Origin: Perca fluviatilis | Taxonomy: Eukaryota > Chordata > Actinopteri > Perciformes > Percidae | DNA: 64,000 nt | Assembly: GCF_010015445.1 (NCBI RefSeq) | Contig: NC_053134.1 | Location: 10,895,265 to 10,959,264, forward strand | Direction: 5' to 3' | Part shown: one piece after another, positions 40,714 to 53,678 of the stretch | Layout: each line of letters opens with the position of its first letter | How positions within the stretch are numbered: the stretch's first letter is position 1 | Made by a program: the position numbers and the translations under genes | Notes under the pieces: generated by a model | What the model saw: only the letters and a program-made list of their open reading frames with translations | What the model was told of the DNA's origin: nothing | Database searches by the model: none

Positions 40714-43083
40714 AAGTGTCCGGATGTATGGGATTGTTCTGGGCGCACAGAGCTGGTTTGGATCATACGGCTAAGCGTTTGAACACCCAGACATCGACTT
40801 TGTAAATGTTGTTATTAACTGTGTATATATTGCATGTGGGTTTTTGTCCTTCTTTTCCTTGTGTTGATTTTGGTTTATTTTGTTTCTTTAATTATGCATG
40901 CTGGTTTGTTGATTTGAATTGTATTTTGTTTATTACTTTTCCAATATTCATTGTATGCTTTTTTAATATATAACATTTGAAACATAACAAAATAAAATTG
41001 TATATTTTTATAAACACATTATTGTCTCTGACCACTAATTTTGGATAAACGGATCTGTGTGTTTTGAAGGTCTTGGGCCTATCCCAAGTGGCGTTGTCGG
41101 AAATTTTAGCTTCTCGAGTGTCATAGGCCACTCCACTGCCACACCTGGAAGTAAAAACGAACAAGTAGCCTATGTTACATGTGTGTTTGAAGCCACTCCT
41201 TATAAAAAACAAAAAAAACTGAAGAAACCAGACAGGAATTCAGCATAATGTAGAGTTGTTAATACAAAAGTAGGTGGTAGTGAGGTATTAAAACATGTCA
41301 TTGTCCTTACTCAGCACACCACAGCAAGAAAGCCAGGCTCACCTCAGATTTATGTTTTTGACTCCCTAAACTGGAATGTTTCTTTGTCCTTTAGCTCATG
41401 TTAATAATTTACATTTTACAAATTATAATCATATCCAGATGTTTAATATCTGAAATAATGCATGAGATCCAATTGGAGGCAAACATATAAGTATAACCTA
41501 TATTGGTTATATTGGTTACATGCTGTTTAGGGGAAAGTCGGACACATAAAAAGAAGGTTGAACACATAAAACACATGAAATGAAAAGAGGTCAAATCCGC
41601 CAAGTATAAAACTTTGTGAGAACTTGTTGTGCAATATTTCAAGATTTCATAAAGATAATGGCCTTGTAATGACTCACCTCAGATGACTCTGTGGGTGTGT
41701 ATTTGTGAATCTTACCACTGTAACCATCACTGTAACCCCTGATAGAGAAAAAGCTTTAAAGCAAGCTGGTACATTCCTTCACCCTGGGGCAGAGGGAAAA
41801 CTGTGAACAGAGGACAAAGAAACATGTCCACTGCAGAGGGCTTAATAGTCTTAACTGTACAAATCTCCATGGATTTGTTTTGTTTTTTTGGAGAAAAAAA
41901 AAACTCCACAATAAGCCTACAAATCCAAAAGCCTGACATATTGTTTGGCCACTTCTAAACTGTTTTTATTGCATTTTCTGTATAGCTGTGAAGCACCTTG
42001 TAACTTATTTTATTATTATATTGCCCGAATGGGTCAAACTCAATGAACTGCTGAATACCCTCAGTTTGTAACAGGCTTCTGGCTTTTGAAAAACAGTCTT
42101 ATGAAAAATTTTTTTTGTACGGGTCATATTTAATAGTATTGGAATCCACTGACAAACACCGTCATCCTGCCAATAAGGGATTTCGATTTGAATGCTTATA
42201 TAGACATGATCTTGGGTTTTATTTAGTTTCCTGTTTTATTTTTTATGTTCTGTTTTTTTGTTTTACTTCTTGCCCTCTTCTGTTATTGTCTGCCCTGCCC
42301 TGATGTGTTTCACCTGTCCCTCGGTACCAACCTCCTTTCCCTGTGTATACTGTACAGTATATGTTCTCCGGTTTCGGTGTCTGTTTGTTCTGGCTCTCAG
42401 TATATCTTCTTCTGTGTAGTGGTCTTATTTTGTTTTTATTCAGCCTTATGTTTACTAAAGCTCGCTTTTTGTTCTGCCAACCTGCCCGACTGGTCTTCTG
42501 CTTTTGGGTCCTCCTTTTGAACTGTCAAACCGTTAACATAAATGTTTTGTTCTGAAAATGTTACAGATCTTAGACAATGACAGGAGACACATGGGTATAC
42601 CAAATAACACATTGATTTATTTACAAATGAAAGAAATGAATCAAGCAAATGGGTAGCACAAATCTGTAAAGTCAGTAGTGTAGGGACTGGATGAGTGGAA
42701 GTGGTCTGCATAGGTCTTGTGTTGTAAAAACAAAGACATTGGAACAAAAAAACCACAACACAGAAGTGTGTGGGGACAGGGGATTGTGTATATTGGACTG
42801 GCTGCTGCTCTGGCCTTAGCACATGAGGCCCACCGGCCCCGCTGACTAATACTGCCCTGCAGGCGATGCAGTTGCTTGCAGCTAAGGAGGACAGGAGGAT
42901 TAAAAAAAACAGGATGGACTATTCAGAAGAGGTCATTATCTGCACTCGAGTTTCTGCGCGGGAAAGTCACCGGACGACACAATCGTCCAGTGACAAACAG
43001 ACGGAGTTGTGTAGAGCTGATAGTCTTAATTAGCTTTGTAGCAACTCATTTGGCAATGACTTGAATGTTAACAGACGTTTATT
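40714..43083. other. intergenic, nothing recognised
   Basis: AT-rich sequence with T-rich runs near 42230-42520. Frames of up to 128 codons occur but lack any motif or splice context. Confidence 0.5.
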
Positions 43084-43560
43084 AAAGGTCCCATGACATG
43101 ATGCTCTTTGGATGCTTTTATATAGGCCTTAGTGGTCCCCTAATACTGTATCTGAAGTCTCTTTCCTGAAATTCAGTCTTGGTGCAGAATTACAGCCACT
43201 AGAGCCAGTCCCACAATGACCTTTCCTTAGTATGTGCTATGTCTTTGTCTATAGCTATTGAGGAGGAGAGGTGGAGGTTGGGTGTGTGGCCTTGACAAAC
43301 TGCCACTTTGCTTGTTTGAAAGCCATGATGTAGCTCTCTCATGGGTGGGCCAAATTCTCTGGGCGGGCGAAGCAGAGAAAGGGGAGGTAACCTTGATTCC
43401 ACATCGGCCCATCTGAGCTTTCATTTTCTCAAAGGCAGAGCAGGATACCCAGGGCTCGGTTTACACCTATCACCATTTCTAGCCACTGGGGGACCATAGG
43501 CAGGCTGGGGGAACTCATATTAATGTTAAAAAACGAAATTTTCATGCCATGGGACCTTTT
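43084..43560. mobile_element. MITE with AAAGGTCCCATG ends, copy 1
   Basis: The left end is AAAGGTCCCATGACATG and the right end CATGCCATGGGACCTTT. The body (GGCCTTAGTGGTCCCCTAAT, TCTGGGCGGGC, ATCACCATTTCTAGCCACT) matches 50316-50858 in inverse orientation. It has no coding sequence. The 680 bp after it hold nothing recognised. Confidence 0.82.
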
Positions 43561-44237
43561 ATATCAAAATGTTACGCACTAAAGCTTTAAAGTATTGCAT
43601 AAGCGGCTGAAATGGTTAGCTAAAATGAATGGATAAACTCAAGTAGTTGTAGTGGTAGTAGTAGTATGATTGCTGACTGAACCAACCTTGATATTGAATG
43701 TTCAACAAGTATGAACAAAATTAACAATATCCACTTTTATATAATGAATAGTGTTAGAGTGTTAGTTCATCTGTGGGGGGGGACCTCAGACCAAAGGGGT
43801 TGGCAATCACTGTCTTACACTGTTAAGCCATTGTTGTTCATAAAGTTGTGACGCTTTGTGCTGCTTCTAACTGTCTTCAGTTTAGGAGTACATTCAGTCT
43901 GTTGCAGGTTCAGGTTACATTCAGTTGAGTACACGTAATGCTTGTTACTGTGGTTTTTAATGAGCTCTTAACCAGGAAATGACACATTGTACGGCTGACA
44001 CTGTTGCTTTCAGTCACCAGTGAGGGGATCTCCACTCCTACAACCTAGTGACTCAGTCAGAGAGAGTCAGTGGTGATTGAGATAGTACAGCTCGAACATT
44101 CTATTAAATATTAGTTTGAACATGTACTTTCTTGTTCTACCTGATAACTGTAATGAAAGTGCAGTATTAATTTTCCATTTCCCCGTGAGAGAAAAATTAT
44201 CTGATGGTCTGATGAGATTAAAGAGACTGAACCACAC

Positions 44238-44530
44238 CTGGGGGTAGCTCAGTCTTGGGAACCGGACCGTCGTCAGTCCGAGTCCCTGTACAGACCAAGT
44301 ACAGAGTGTGGACTGGTAGCTGGAGAGGTACTGCTGGGTACTGCTGAGGTGCCCTTGAGCAAAAATACCAAACCCCCAACTGCTCGGAGCGCCTGCTCAC
44401 TGGCAGGCATCTGTTCATTGGCTCTGACAGCTCTCCATTAATGCATGTGTATGGGTCCTGTTTGTGCATGTGTGTGCATTTTGGGCCTGTGTGTCATGTA
44501 AGTGCCCCTTGGGTAAAGTCTGTCTTTTTC
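44238..44530 (+). mobile_element. tRNA-derived SINE
   Basis: The head GGGGGTAGCTCAGTCTTGG resembles a Pol III A box and CAGTCCGAGTCCC a B box, about 30 bp apart. The body contains GTGCCCTTGAGCAAA and CAAACCCCCAACTGCTCGGA, common in teleost SINEs. The tRNA fold is not intact, so it is not a tRNA gene. Confidence 0.65.
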
Positions 44531-46138
44531 TTCCATAAAAGTAAAACAATAAGCTAAAAGAGGCTGGATTGCTCCATAGGGCCAGACATCACTCATAATT
44601 CCCCGTGTTTTCATCTCTTTGAGCAGTCCCTTTTACATTACACGGATGCATCCATTTGATTCATTGTTAATACATACTCATAGACCAGAGGCACAATAAT
44701 CTAGACTGTGCTCACATGGCTCCTGTTGCGCAACCAGCTATCTCTCCTCAATTGCCTCTCCTGCGGTTTCTTCAATTTGTCTTTCTTAGATGTTGTTTTT
44801 TTAGGCCGTGTTGGTACACGTTGCCAATACACTTGGCATGACTTGACAAGTTAGTTCAACTTGATTTCACCACTATAAGTCCTGCACACTTGCTTTTAAT
44901 TATACAGTAGTATTTGGTATGAAATTAGCATGTCTTCATTCTATTCAGACAAAATAGACAGGGGATGCGGTCAAATAGTCGTTACGTCCTATTCCTAAAC
45001 ACCTTTTCTCAACCTCCATGAAAAAAAGGTAATGAGGTCAAGGAAAGATGTGAAGGCTGAAAAACACATTATAATAAATTAGTAATAAAAAGAAGAGACA
45101 TTTTGTATATTTGTGCCAAATGCTATTTACACCTTATAGTATGCACATATCCTCATTTACAGTGGAAATTATTAGTTCAGTTTTAGTCTTGTGGAGTGTT
45201 GGGATGATGTTGAGGGGAAAAAGCCTAAGTAATTAGCTGTAACCTCAGGCGAAGGCGTAGTTTGCGTGATTCACTGCCAGCTGTCCTCGCGGCGCTAAGA
45301 TGAAAAAGACGATGAATCAGCAATACGTTAATGTTTATGTGTACATTTTAAAAGAAAGGTCAGACAGAGGAAAATAAACAGTAACAAAATACATGTGCAG
45401 GTGGAAAGAGTTAATAGATATGAGTATTTACCTTAGCCTCATTGTTTGCCAATTGTCCTCAATGCACTTAGCTGAAAAGCCAGTCAGTCAACCAGTGGTA
45501 TGTCACCATGCTTCAACAGAGAAAAATCCTATGCGTCACAGCACTTCAGCAATCACACAAGGCTCAACCTTTAGTTCCTAAATCAATGCTGAAATTGTGT
45601 CAGTATTTTTCACTTCATTTTATACTTATTCGTCAGCTTCCAACTAACTCTTCAGTAAACAGGAAGTCCATGTCTTTCTGTAGCCAAGAGAGGCAGCAGT
45701 TCTTACTCATTGCAACACTTCAATGTTTAAAAAAAAAAATACATTTTATTTGAATACTAAAACCCTCAAAATACACACATCGCAAAGACAAAACATTCTG
45801 ATTTTAGTGCTAATTATTGTCAGTAGTGATGTTACAGTTCTCATCCAATTTGGAGTTTCTTTAACACATCTTAGCTGATACAGTGTTTAAAGCATAAAGA
45901 GTAGCGCAAACACAAACACATGCTGTGGGGTTATGCATCCATATCAACAAACTGTCTAACACAGAACGCATAGAAAGTTAGACATTGCATTGAAGTCCAT
46001 ACTCAGCAATAGAACAATCCGGATAATTGCTATCTCCAGTCTTTATAAACGTAGTCTCACTGTCTATTGATCCATTGCCACAGTAGCCAGCATGCCCATC
46101 CAGCTGCCATTTTTTGTAAATTGTGCCAGATGTTTCCC
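44531..46138 (-). other. hilpda: intergenic and probable hilpda 3' UTR
   Basis: The part from 46138 down to about 45730 is the likely hilpda 3' UTR: AATAAA on the minus strand occurs at 45745-45750. The rest (44531-45730) has no recognisable feature. Confidence 0.45.
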
Positions 46139-46345
46139 TTATGAGCCAATGTTTTTAGTCACGGGCGATCCTCTCCGGTGGTTGCTCGAGGACAGCTGCC
46201 TCTGTGTCTGTTGGTCCAAGTCCAAAATGTAGTGATGGTCCTGGGTGTACATCAGACCACCAAATGAGTCTACTATTCCAAAAATGACTGCAAGGACGCT
46301 CAGCGCAGTTCCAATAAAATACAACTTAAGGACTGCTGCCACCAT
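46139..46345 (-). CDS. hilpda: HILPDA (hypoxia-inducible lipid droplet-associated) protein
   Basis: HILPDA is a small lipid-droplet protein that inhibits adipose triglyceride lipase (ATGL) under hypoxia and lipid load. The frame encodes 68 residues (human 63). It starts MVAAVLKLYFIGTALSVLAV, a hydrophobic N-terminal hairpin with the KLYxxG motif shared by HILPDA and the related ATGL inhibitor G0S2, followed by DSFGGLM. The rest is hydrophilic. The whole protein lies in one exon whose acceptor (TTTTTGCAG) ends at 46371; the 5' UTR exon is at 47304 and above. The ATG has a strong context (GCCATGG). Human HILPDA lies beside IMPDH1, and impdh1 lies 7.3 kb away here, which favours HILPDA over G0S2. 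Confidence 0.85.
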   Translation of the reverse strand: MVAAVLKLYFIGTALSVLAVIFGIVDSFGGLMYTQDHHYILDLDQQTQRQLSSSNHRRGSPVTKNIGS

Positions 46346-46370
46346 GGCTCCTGTGGTAATCGACAATTAG

Positions 46371-47303
46371 CTGCAAAAAGAAAAACAATGATCAGTTTTA
46401 AAGATTAGTTACAGTTAGTCAGTTACATTTGTTCAGACTGCACCTTGGCCCATAAAGTAAAAAACAACATTTTGCATAAAAGCTGGAGCCGAATAAATGT
46501 AATGTAAAACGTACATACATTTTGGACAATGTTCCAAAAAATAGGGTGAAATGGTAGCATCTTCAAATTTCCAAATCTAGGACGACAACATACTGTCATT
46601 TCACTTCATGTGGCTCACATCACAAAAGAAATACAGCACAAAGGCTTTATCAGAGCGTGATGATGTGAGCCAAATAAACAACTGAAATGTGCTGAAATGA
46701 AGATGTGCTACCTTTTCACCCTTTCTTGGAACATTGGGTTTAAGCAATTCACTGAGAATCCCGTTGTTGAAGTCCAACCTTGATACACTTTGGACTATAT
46801 TTTTTGGACAATTCCAAACGACAATATACATGTTAAATAACTTATTGTGGTGCACAGTGTATTTTTGTGCGTGAACTGGGTAAAAAGGACTTGTGTATGG
46901 AGAAAGCGTATATGCAAGGAAGCTAGAGACCACACAGGAAGAACCATATAGTGGTGCATTTTGAGGCTGTTGGGATTGTTGTAGGAAATATTTCAATATT
47001 TATCCGTAAGTGATGCAGGCGAGTATTTATTTTCTATCTTCATTTGACTTTAAACCATCTAGGACTCTATTACTCTCCCTCTTCCAAAAAAACATCCACT
47101 AAACACCGCATTTGTAACAAGAGTTATTGCAAATGCAGACGCTCAGAAACGAACATGAAGGTAGCATCCAATGCACATGGCTTTGGAAACGATAACAAAA
47201 CCGAAAAGAACAAATACCACCACGCAGCCAGAATACTTTGAATCTTTTTCTTTAAGCGCTACTAAAACTGGGACGAACTATTTCGTTGGTTGTAATAACT
47301 TAC
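46371..47303 (-). other. hilpda: hilpda intron
   Basis: This is a single 933-bp intron, from the GTAAGT donor at 47303 to the TTTTTGCAG acceptor ending at 46371. Within it a frame of 131 codons (46601-46996) shows no family motif and is taken as chance. Confidence 0.6.
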
Positions 47304-47520
47304 CAGATGCTCGGCTCTTTTGCAGTGTCTATCTTTCTTTCTCTCGCGTAGCTAGGTAGGTTGAGGCAGTTCCCAACAACAAACAAAGGGCAGCCCAAGA
47401 GAAATCCGCTGACATTTGTTGGTCAAAAAATAATAAAGGGGAGAAACTCTTCCACCGCTGAAGCTGAAATCACCTAGCTGCTGTCTGCCTCCGTCTCCGC
47501 TGCTGTGTGTGAGCTGTATG
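47304..47520 (-). promoter_or_regulatory. hilpda: hilpda first exon (5' UTR) and core promoter
   Basis: A strong donor (GTAAGT on the minus strand) ends an exon at 47304. Its left part is purine-rich on the minus strand. The start of transcription is probably near 47480-47520, but no TATA box was seen. Confidence 0.55.
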
Positions 47521-47562
47521 TCAAGCAGTGCTCAATTAGAGCGCGTATCCTGCCAGTGACAT

Positions 47563-47567
47563 CACGT
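47563..47567 (-). promoter_or_regulatory. hilpda: candidate hypoxia response element core
   Basis: Minus strand ACGTG (RCGTG consensus of HIF) lies within about 100 bp upstream of the likely hilpda first exon, in CTACGTGATGTCACTGG. HIF control of HILPDA is established in mammals. The motif is only five bases, so chance occurrence is possible. Confidence 0.4.
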
Positions 47568-48140
47568 AGTCAGACAATTTCCTGATTCATGTTTACAGTA
47601 GGCCTAGATGACCTGAGGAGAGTTCAGGAGTTTCCATGAGGTTGTTATGCTTCATTATATGCTTTGATATAGCTATAGGTTTCGATGTTTTAATTGGTCT
47701 CGTCAGTTCTTAGGTCGTGCTCATTTTTTAAACTGTATCACTGTCATATATGAGGACAAATAGGAAAAAAATAAGAAGACTCACTTTTGTATATTTTATT
47801 TATTAATTTATGTTCAATTAGCCTAGATATTTCCTGTAGATTGTATCTCCCAAAAGCCTGTTTCCTGTCAATTTTAATTATATTGCCTATGGAATACCTA
47901 CCATATAGGCCTAAGCTATTTTTTTTTTTTATTATAGAATGTAAACACTCCAGGGGCCATATTACAGAAACTTCCTATTTTAAGATAAAACTGGAATAGT
48001 CTGGATCAACTGCAGTACATTTCCAGGTTAATTGTCGACATCACCTTACTTTCCCTGTGTGTTTGCCTTTGTCAAAATCCCTTCGCTTCGAGAAACAACA
48101 ACAAACTTTGAGCTAGCAAGCTACATGCCAAAATGGCAAT
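47568..48140. other. intergenic, nothing recognised
   Basis: AT-rich sequence between the hilpda promoter and a MITE fragment. Confidence 0.5.
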
Positions 48141-48410
48141 TGGGAAGCAGCACCTGTGAGTTTATCATGTGACAGCGAAAGGTGGAGCAATATGTCCTGT
48201 ATGTCCCTTACCGGCTAACGTATTTCAAGATGGCGAATGATATGGAGCATCTACCCCAGTTCATGCGAATACAAATGTAAAATTTCAAGCCAAAAGGAAT
48301 ACTTGGAATTGATGGTGGTGGTAAATATTTATGAAAAAGGACAAGTTTGTGAACGGGCAGCACAGATGTTGATAATCAACAACTAAACACGTTACACACC
48401 GGACCTTTAA
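48141..48410. mobile_element. MITE with AAAGGTCC ends, truncated copy
   Basis: This matches the right half of 25894-26445 almost base for base (CCTTACCGGCTAACGTATTT, TTCAAGCCAAAAGGAATACT, AAAAGGACAAGTTTGTGAAC), ending ACACCGGACCTTTA. The left half is missing. Confidence 0.8.
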
Positions 48411-50115
48411 AGAAAAGTTGGATCGTGTAATAAGGCACCTCTCAGTGTTTCCTCTATGTTGATTTTGTAGTGGGGGCCCACCCTGGCAAAATTTCTGCCA
48501 CCACGGTATCAGAAATAGGGCTGTAGGCTTTTAAATTATCCTGCCGACATAATGCACCCCCCATGTTGAAATTTAACAACAAGTAGAACTATTGAGAGGT
48601 TATTGGGCCCATCCAGTTTAACTCCTCATACTGTTGTGTTGATGTAGTTTATCGTCAAAACGTTGGCTTTTTTCCGAGTTGACTATTAAACAAACAGCTC
48701 CATACCATATCATACCATAGAAATGTTTTTTTTTAATGGCTTTATGTCCCACATGCAACCAAGAGGATTAAGAGTGAGATGATATCTGAGAGTATTTACT
48801 TCCTCATTTCGGATCTGGTCAGTAAGGTCTTTGTTTGAACAGTTAGGTTAACATTTAATGACAAAAGGAAAACGTTGACAGTTGAGCAATGTATTTGACA
48901 TGTTCTTAGTCACTCATAGCCAGTTAGTGAGTAAGCATTAAGAGAGATAACTATTTAACTCACAGAAACACACACACACAAACACACACAGACACACACA
49001 CAGACACACACGCACACGCACACACACACAAACATGCACATACATTTATGGGCTCGCTCAGACCTGTTCCAACACCAGGATCCACTCTGTATAAACTTGT
49101 TAGAAAACCTGTTATCTTTTATCCAAATAAATAAATAAATACATACATTCTTGGTATTTCCTGTTTATTCACATGCAAGAGTGGAGTTTCCAGATTTTTT
49201 ATCTGAAAAATTCCCCATTCAGCAGAATGAGCTGAACAAAATGGCAGCGCTGTTCTGTCTTTTTCATTAAACAGTCATGATTTCACTTCCCCTGAGGCAG
49301 ACATACAGTCACTACTGTTCACTGGAAGCATAAGAGCACAGATGTTGGGCTAACTCTTAAATCCACACCAAGCATTTGATATGATAGTATATGATTCATC
49401 AGTGCTACTTCATGGTTTACACATTAATTTAAAACGTGGTATGGTCTAAACTTTCGAGGCAATAATGCTGAGTATGATTTATGATACTGATATGAGTCAA
49501 AAAAACTTTTTCTCACACAAGCCTGAACAGCTAGACATTACTTCCAAACCATTTCCTCTGTGCGTTGCTGTTTACTTTTGTCCATTGTTTCCCATCCGGA
49601 TAATCATGTCTTGTGATTCCCTGAGGTTTAAAGAAAGTTCCGTAGGAATGGTGTAAGCAGCTTTGAGAGACTACTCTGCGGTTTTCACTGCCAGAAATTG
49701 ACAGGCAGCCAATAGTTCAGATTACTCAGCTACACACAGACATTCAATTCAATTCATTTTTCATTTCACTGACTAAACTTAAAACAGGTTAATCTTAATG
49801 AGAAATATTCATATTTTTCTTAGAATGAATCATAGGCTGTATGCTGCTACTGCTATACAGTACACTGAAAGGTTGGCAGAGCCATTAAAACAGGCAATTG
49901 GACAAAAAAAAATGAGAAAGCACAAGATTATATCAGACCCAAAATCCATCCAAATGTTGTTGGGGCGATCATTAAAAGTGAAGAAATTAGCATGAACAAA
50001 TCGTAGTAGTCACTTTTAGTATTTCACAGTTTCTATCCAAGGATAGGAAAATGATCCTGATTTCCTTTTGATACATGGGACAGTAAATCTGTGCAGAACA
50101 ATGCTAAAACTGCAC
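48411..50115. other. intergenic with a CA-rich tract
   Basis: An impure CACACA-rich tract lies at about 48966-49038. No exon or transposon end was recognised. Confidence 0.5.
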
Positions 50116-50119
50116 TTAA

Positions 50120-50313
50120 CCCCCTTGTTGTCCTCGGGTCAAATTAGACCCATTTTCAAAAAGTTTCTATTACAGAAATTTGGCTTTCTTTCAACCAAAT
50201 TGTCGTAAAGACCAACAAAAAGTGTTAATTTTAAAAATTAAAAAGAGTTTAATTATAAATTTTGACCAAGAAAAACAAAAAGTTGCATGGTCGAACGGAA
50301 GATAACACATGGG
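50120..50313. mobile_element. short piggyBac-type MITE at a TTAA site
   Basis: It begins CCCCCTTGTTGTCCTCGGG and ends GAAGATAACACATGGG. TTAA flanks both ends (50116-50119 and 50314-50317). It is 194 bp and related in its ends to 30952-31428. Confidence 0.72.
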
Positions 50314-50315
50314 TT

Positions 50316-50858
50316 AAAGGTCCCATGGCATGACAATTTCACTTTATGAGGTTTTTTAACATTAATGAGTTCCCTCAGCCTGCCTATGGTCCCCCAGTGG
50401 CTAGAAATGGTGATAGGTGTAAACTGAGCCCTGGGTATCCTGCTCTGCCTTTTGAGAATTTTCTCAAATTTCTCAAAAGCTCAGATGGGCCGATCTGGAA
50501 TCTTGCTCCTTATGAGGTCATAAGGAGCAAGGTTACCTCCCCTTTCTCTGCTTTGCCCGCCCAGAGAATTTGGCCCGCCCATGAGAGAGAGACATCATGG
50601 CTTTCAAACGAGCAAAGTGGCAGTTGGTCAAGGCCACACCCCGACCCTCCACCTTGCCCCCCACCCCCCTTTCTCCTCCTCAATAGTTACAGACACAGAA
50701 ATGGCACATCCTAAGGAAAGCTCATTGTGAGACCGGCTCTAGTGGCTATAATTCTGCACCAAGGCTGAATTTCCGGAAAGAGACTTCAGATACAGTATTA
50801 GGGGACCACTAAGGCCTATATAAATGCCTCCAAAGAGCACCACGTCATGGGACCTTTA
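50316..50858. mobile_element. MITE with AAAGGTCCCATG ends, copy 2
   Basis: The left end is AAAGGTCCCATGGCATG and the right end CACGTCATGGGACCTTT. It matches 43084-43560 in inverse orientation and abuts the piggyBac-type MITE, sharing its right TTAA bases. Confidence 0.82.
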
Positions 50859-53678
50859 AATAAATCCCTTACTCATGAAAGTATAATGGTGTTTGGGGTA
50901 ATAAAACATTGCATCCACTAGATGTCAGTGTAGCACAGTTAAGAGCTCAGAGCACAGGCTTCAGTCTTGGAGAGTATAATTTTGCACTACTGCATTTCAG
51001 TAGAATGCTGTTTGTATTGTATATTTAGTTTAAGTATGTAGTGTTTAATCAAAGCACCACATGTACTGTTTGGTGTCTGGGAATACAATGAAGCTGCCAT
51101 GTGGTGAATGGTGAATGTGTGTGTGACAGGGTATATTCACAGGGGATGGTAGGTGGCAGTGGACCATCTGCAAAATATTGCCCTGAGGTTTTTGTAACTC
51201 AGGCTGCCCTGTTACTTTTCTGTGACGTAAATCCCTCAACACAGCCACAGAATACATTATACAACTGTTTTTATAGGCTGCTCAGTACTTTCCATGACTA
51301 GTAAATTGATCTTGATGTGTAAAATCGAGTTTTTCTTAATATGTTCCTCTGTTAACAACTCTATACTGCTACTTCTGCCTACTCTGTACGTATAGTTTGC
51401 TTGCTCTTCCTGAGATGATGCTTATCTTTGGTAAAAAATAAATAAATAACTGCAGCAATTACTGTGAAATAAAACCTCATAAATAACAATTTCACTTGAA
51501 GTGAAATGACTGTTTTAGAGGACATTATACGTGTCTTTAAAAGAACCACATAATAGAAAAGGAGACACATTTATTTCCAGTCCCTTATAGCTGCAGTTCT
51601 ACTTAAAAAGAGGCCTGTGCTGCATCAGAGTAAAGTAACGTGAAGTTAATTACAACTTCTACCTGACTTCCATCCATCTGATAAGTTATATCTTCAGTGG
51701 CCAGTCATTCACACACAAGGAGTACTCTTTTGTTAGGAATGGTTAACCTTGTGGTAAATCGTATGACTCTGATTTGCCTCAGCCAGCCAATGAGTATCCA
51801 CACTGTGCACATGACATTCATTATGATAAATGTAAATGAATGAGTGAGTGAGTGGAGTTAACAACTTAAGGACATGCACATGTGAAATTAAGAGTGTGCT
51901 CCCATCCCTTTTAGTGCATGAGACACTAACCCTTTAATGACATTGATAACATGATCTTAGCATACAACAGCAGCAAAGGTCTACAGTCAGAAGAGCAGCA
52001 TTTTGTCAATCCATTTACAGTAGATTACAAATGTATATATTTAGAATCTGTATCTTTGATACTAATAGTCAGTTTTCTAATTTGTTATCTTCATTGTGTG
52101 TGGGGGGGGGAAGGGGTTTCCGTTGCCATGTGTTAAAGATAAATGGGAGTTGTAAGTGGGGAACCTCAGAGGACGGGCTTAAGAGGATTTTCCATCTTAA
52201 CGTCTCACCAACTGTCACAAACAGTCAGTCACCTGGAGGTGATCCCTTTGAGAAGAGTAACGGCCCACTTGTGTGTCTGTGTGGAAGGGAAACATTCCCC
52301 CTGGCTAAATTTCAATTTAGCCAAATTTCTATTTGACATGTGAACGGATGGTGCTGCATGTAAAAAACATGCTTGCAGACCACAGGGTGCATTCTTTTGA
52401 AAACAAAATTCTTTTTAGTGATAATGTAACACTGGCACTTATGTGCAAGCTTCACTTGGCAGAGTCAAGGTACAAGTACATGTTGTGATAGCTTGTGAGT
52501 CTAACCTCTGCCTTTTTTTAGGAGGTGGAGTGGTTACACCAGAGCTTATTTATATACAGACTCATTTTGTATACCCCCAGTTTCACTTAGCAATGGATTG
52601 GAAACCCACATTTTCCACGAGGCCTGGACTTAAGCATAAGAAGCATTACAAAATAATACCTGTGGGTCCTGGTGTGAGAAGCTAAATTTATCATTCAAGT
52701 CCAGAGTCGTTAAAAAAAAAAAATAAAATGCTCCTTGGTGCCAAATATTTCCAGAAATGATATGTGTTGTATGTATTTGGTTTTAGTGGAGCACAGCAAG
52801 ACAAAATAAAAAGAACACACCATAGTGATGATCATGCTGTTTGCGCTGCAAAAATGTGCTGCTTTCTTTGCAAAGCTCATCTCTAGTCCTGTTCATTTTA
52901 TTTCTGAAATCCTCTTTGTGAAAGTGACGTGGTGCCACCGATAGAAAGCAGGATTAACCCATACATGGAGAGGGAGCAGGACACAGAGAGCTTGATAGAG
53001 CACTCAGCAGGACAGTAGCACTCACTCCATTCACCGTGTAAAGGAAACGCTCAGGGCAATGAGTGCTTTATCCTACATATAAGTACAGTACAGGGCTCAT
53101 CTACCCTCTCCATTACCCTCTGCCTATATGACAGAAAATCTTCTCCAAGATTTCGAAGACATCAGCACAACAGCCTCTCCACAACAACGCTCTGCTGCTG
53201 GCATCATTTCCACGGTGACACCCTCTCAGTGGGAGAATCTCCTAGGTGACGCCCTTTATCGACACGCCTAGAGGTGGCTGGTGCCTTTTTGTAGGCAGGT
53301 GCATCCTGTGCAGGGGCAGACGGAGTAGCCTGACACAGGTCTTTTTTTTCCTCTGTGTGGGAACACCAATGCAGCTCCATTTCTGGTCTGGAAGGCAGAG
53401 TAAATAGAGCAGACAAAGGAATTCAGATAAGAATATTTAAAAACAAATGGAGAGTTTGCATTTGTTTTGCAAATTGTCACTCCTCCAAACTTGGGTTATG
53501 AGGTTCATATGAAATCAGGGTTTCAAGAAGTTTTCCGTTACACATGTAATCTTCAGCTGTTGGATATTTTCACTGACTTTGTAAATTAAATTTAAAGCTA
53601 GCAAGCAAGCTGCACAGCAAAGCAAAGCAAAGCAAAGCGAAAGGGCCACTGGATCCTGGGACTGACCTTGGACGGACA
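50859..53678. other. intergenic upstream of impdh1
   Basis: No gene was recognised. An (AGCAA)n tract lies at about 53618-53642, close to the impdh1 upstream exon. Leptin, often linked to IMPDH1 in vertebrates, was looked for here and not found. Confidence 0.5.

Noticed and set aside
44238..44300. A tRNA gene
   Set aside because: A- and B-box-like words are present, but the acceptor and anticodon stems do not pair and a SINE body follows.
46346..46366. An upstream extension of hilpda beginning seven codons earlier
   Set aside because: That extension starts at TTG, not ATG, and the first ATG (46345) has a strong context and gives the family's N-terminus.
46601..46996. A 131-codon minus-strand frame in the hilpda intron
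   Set aside because: No family motif or splice context; probably chance.
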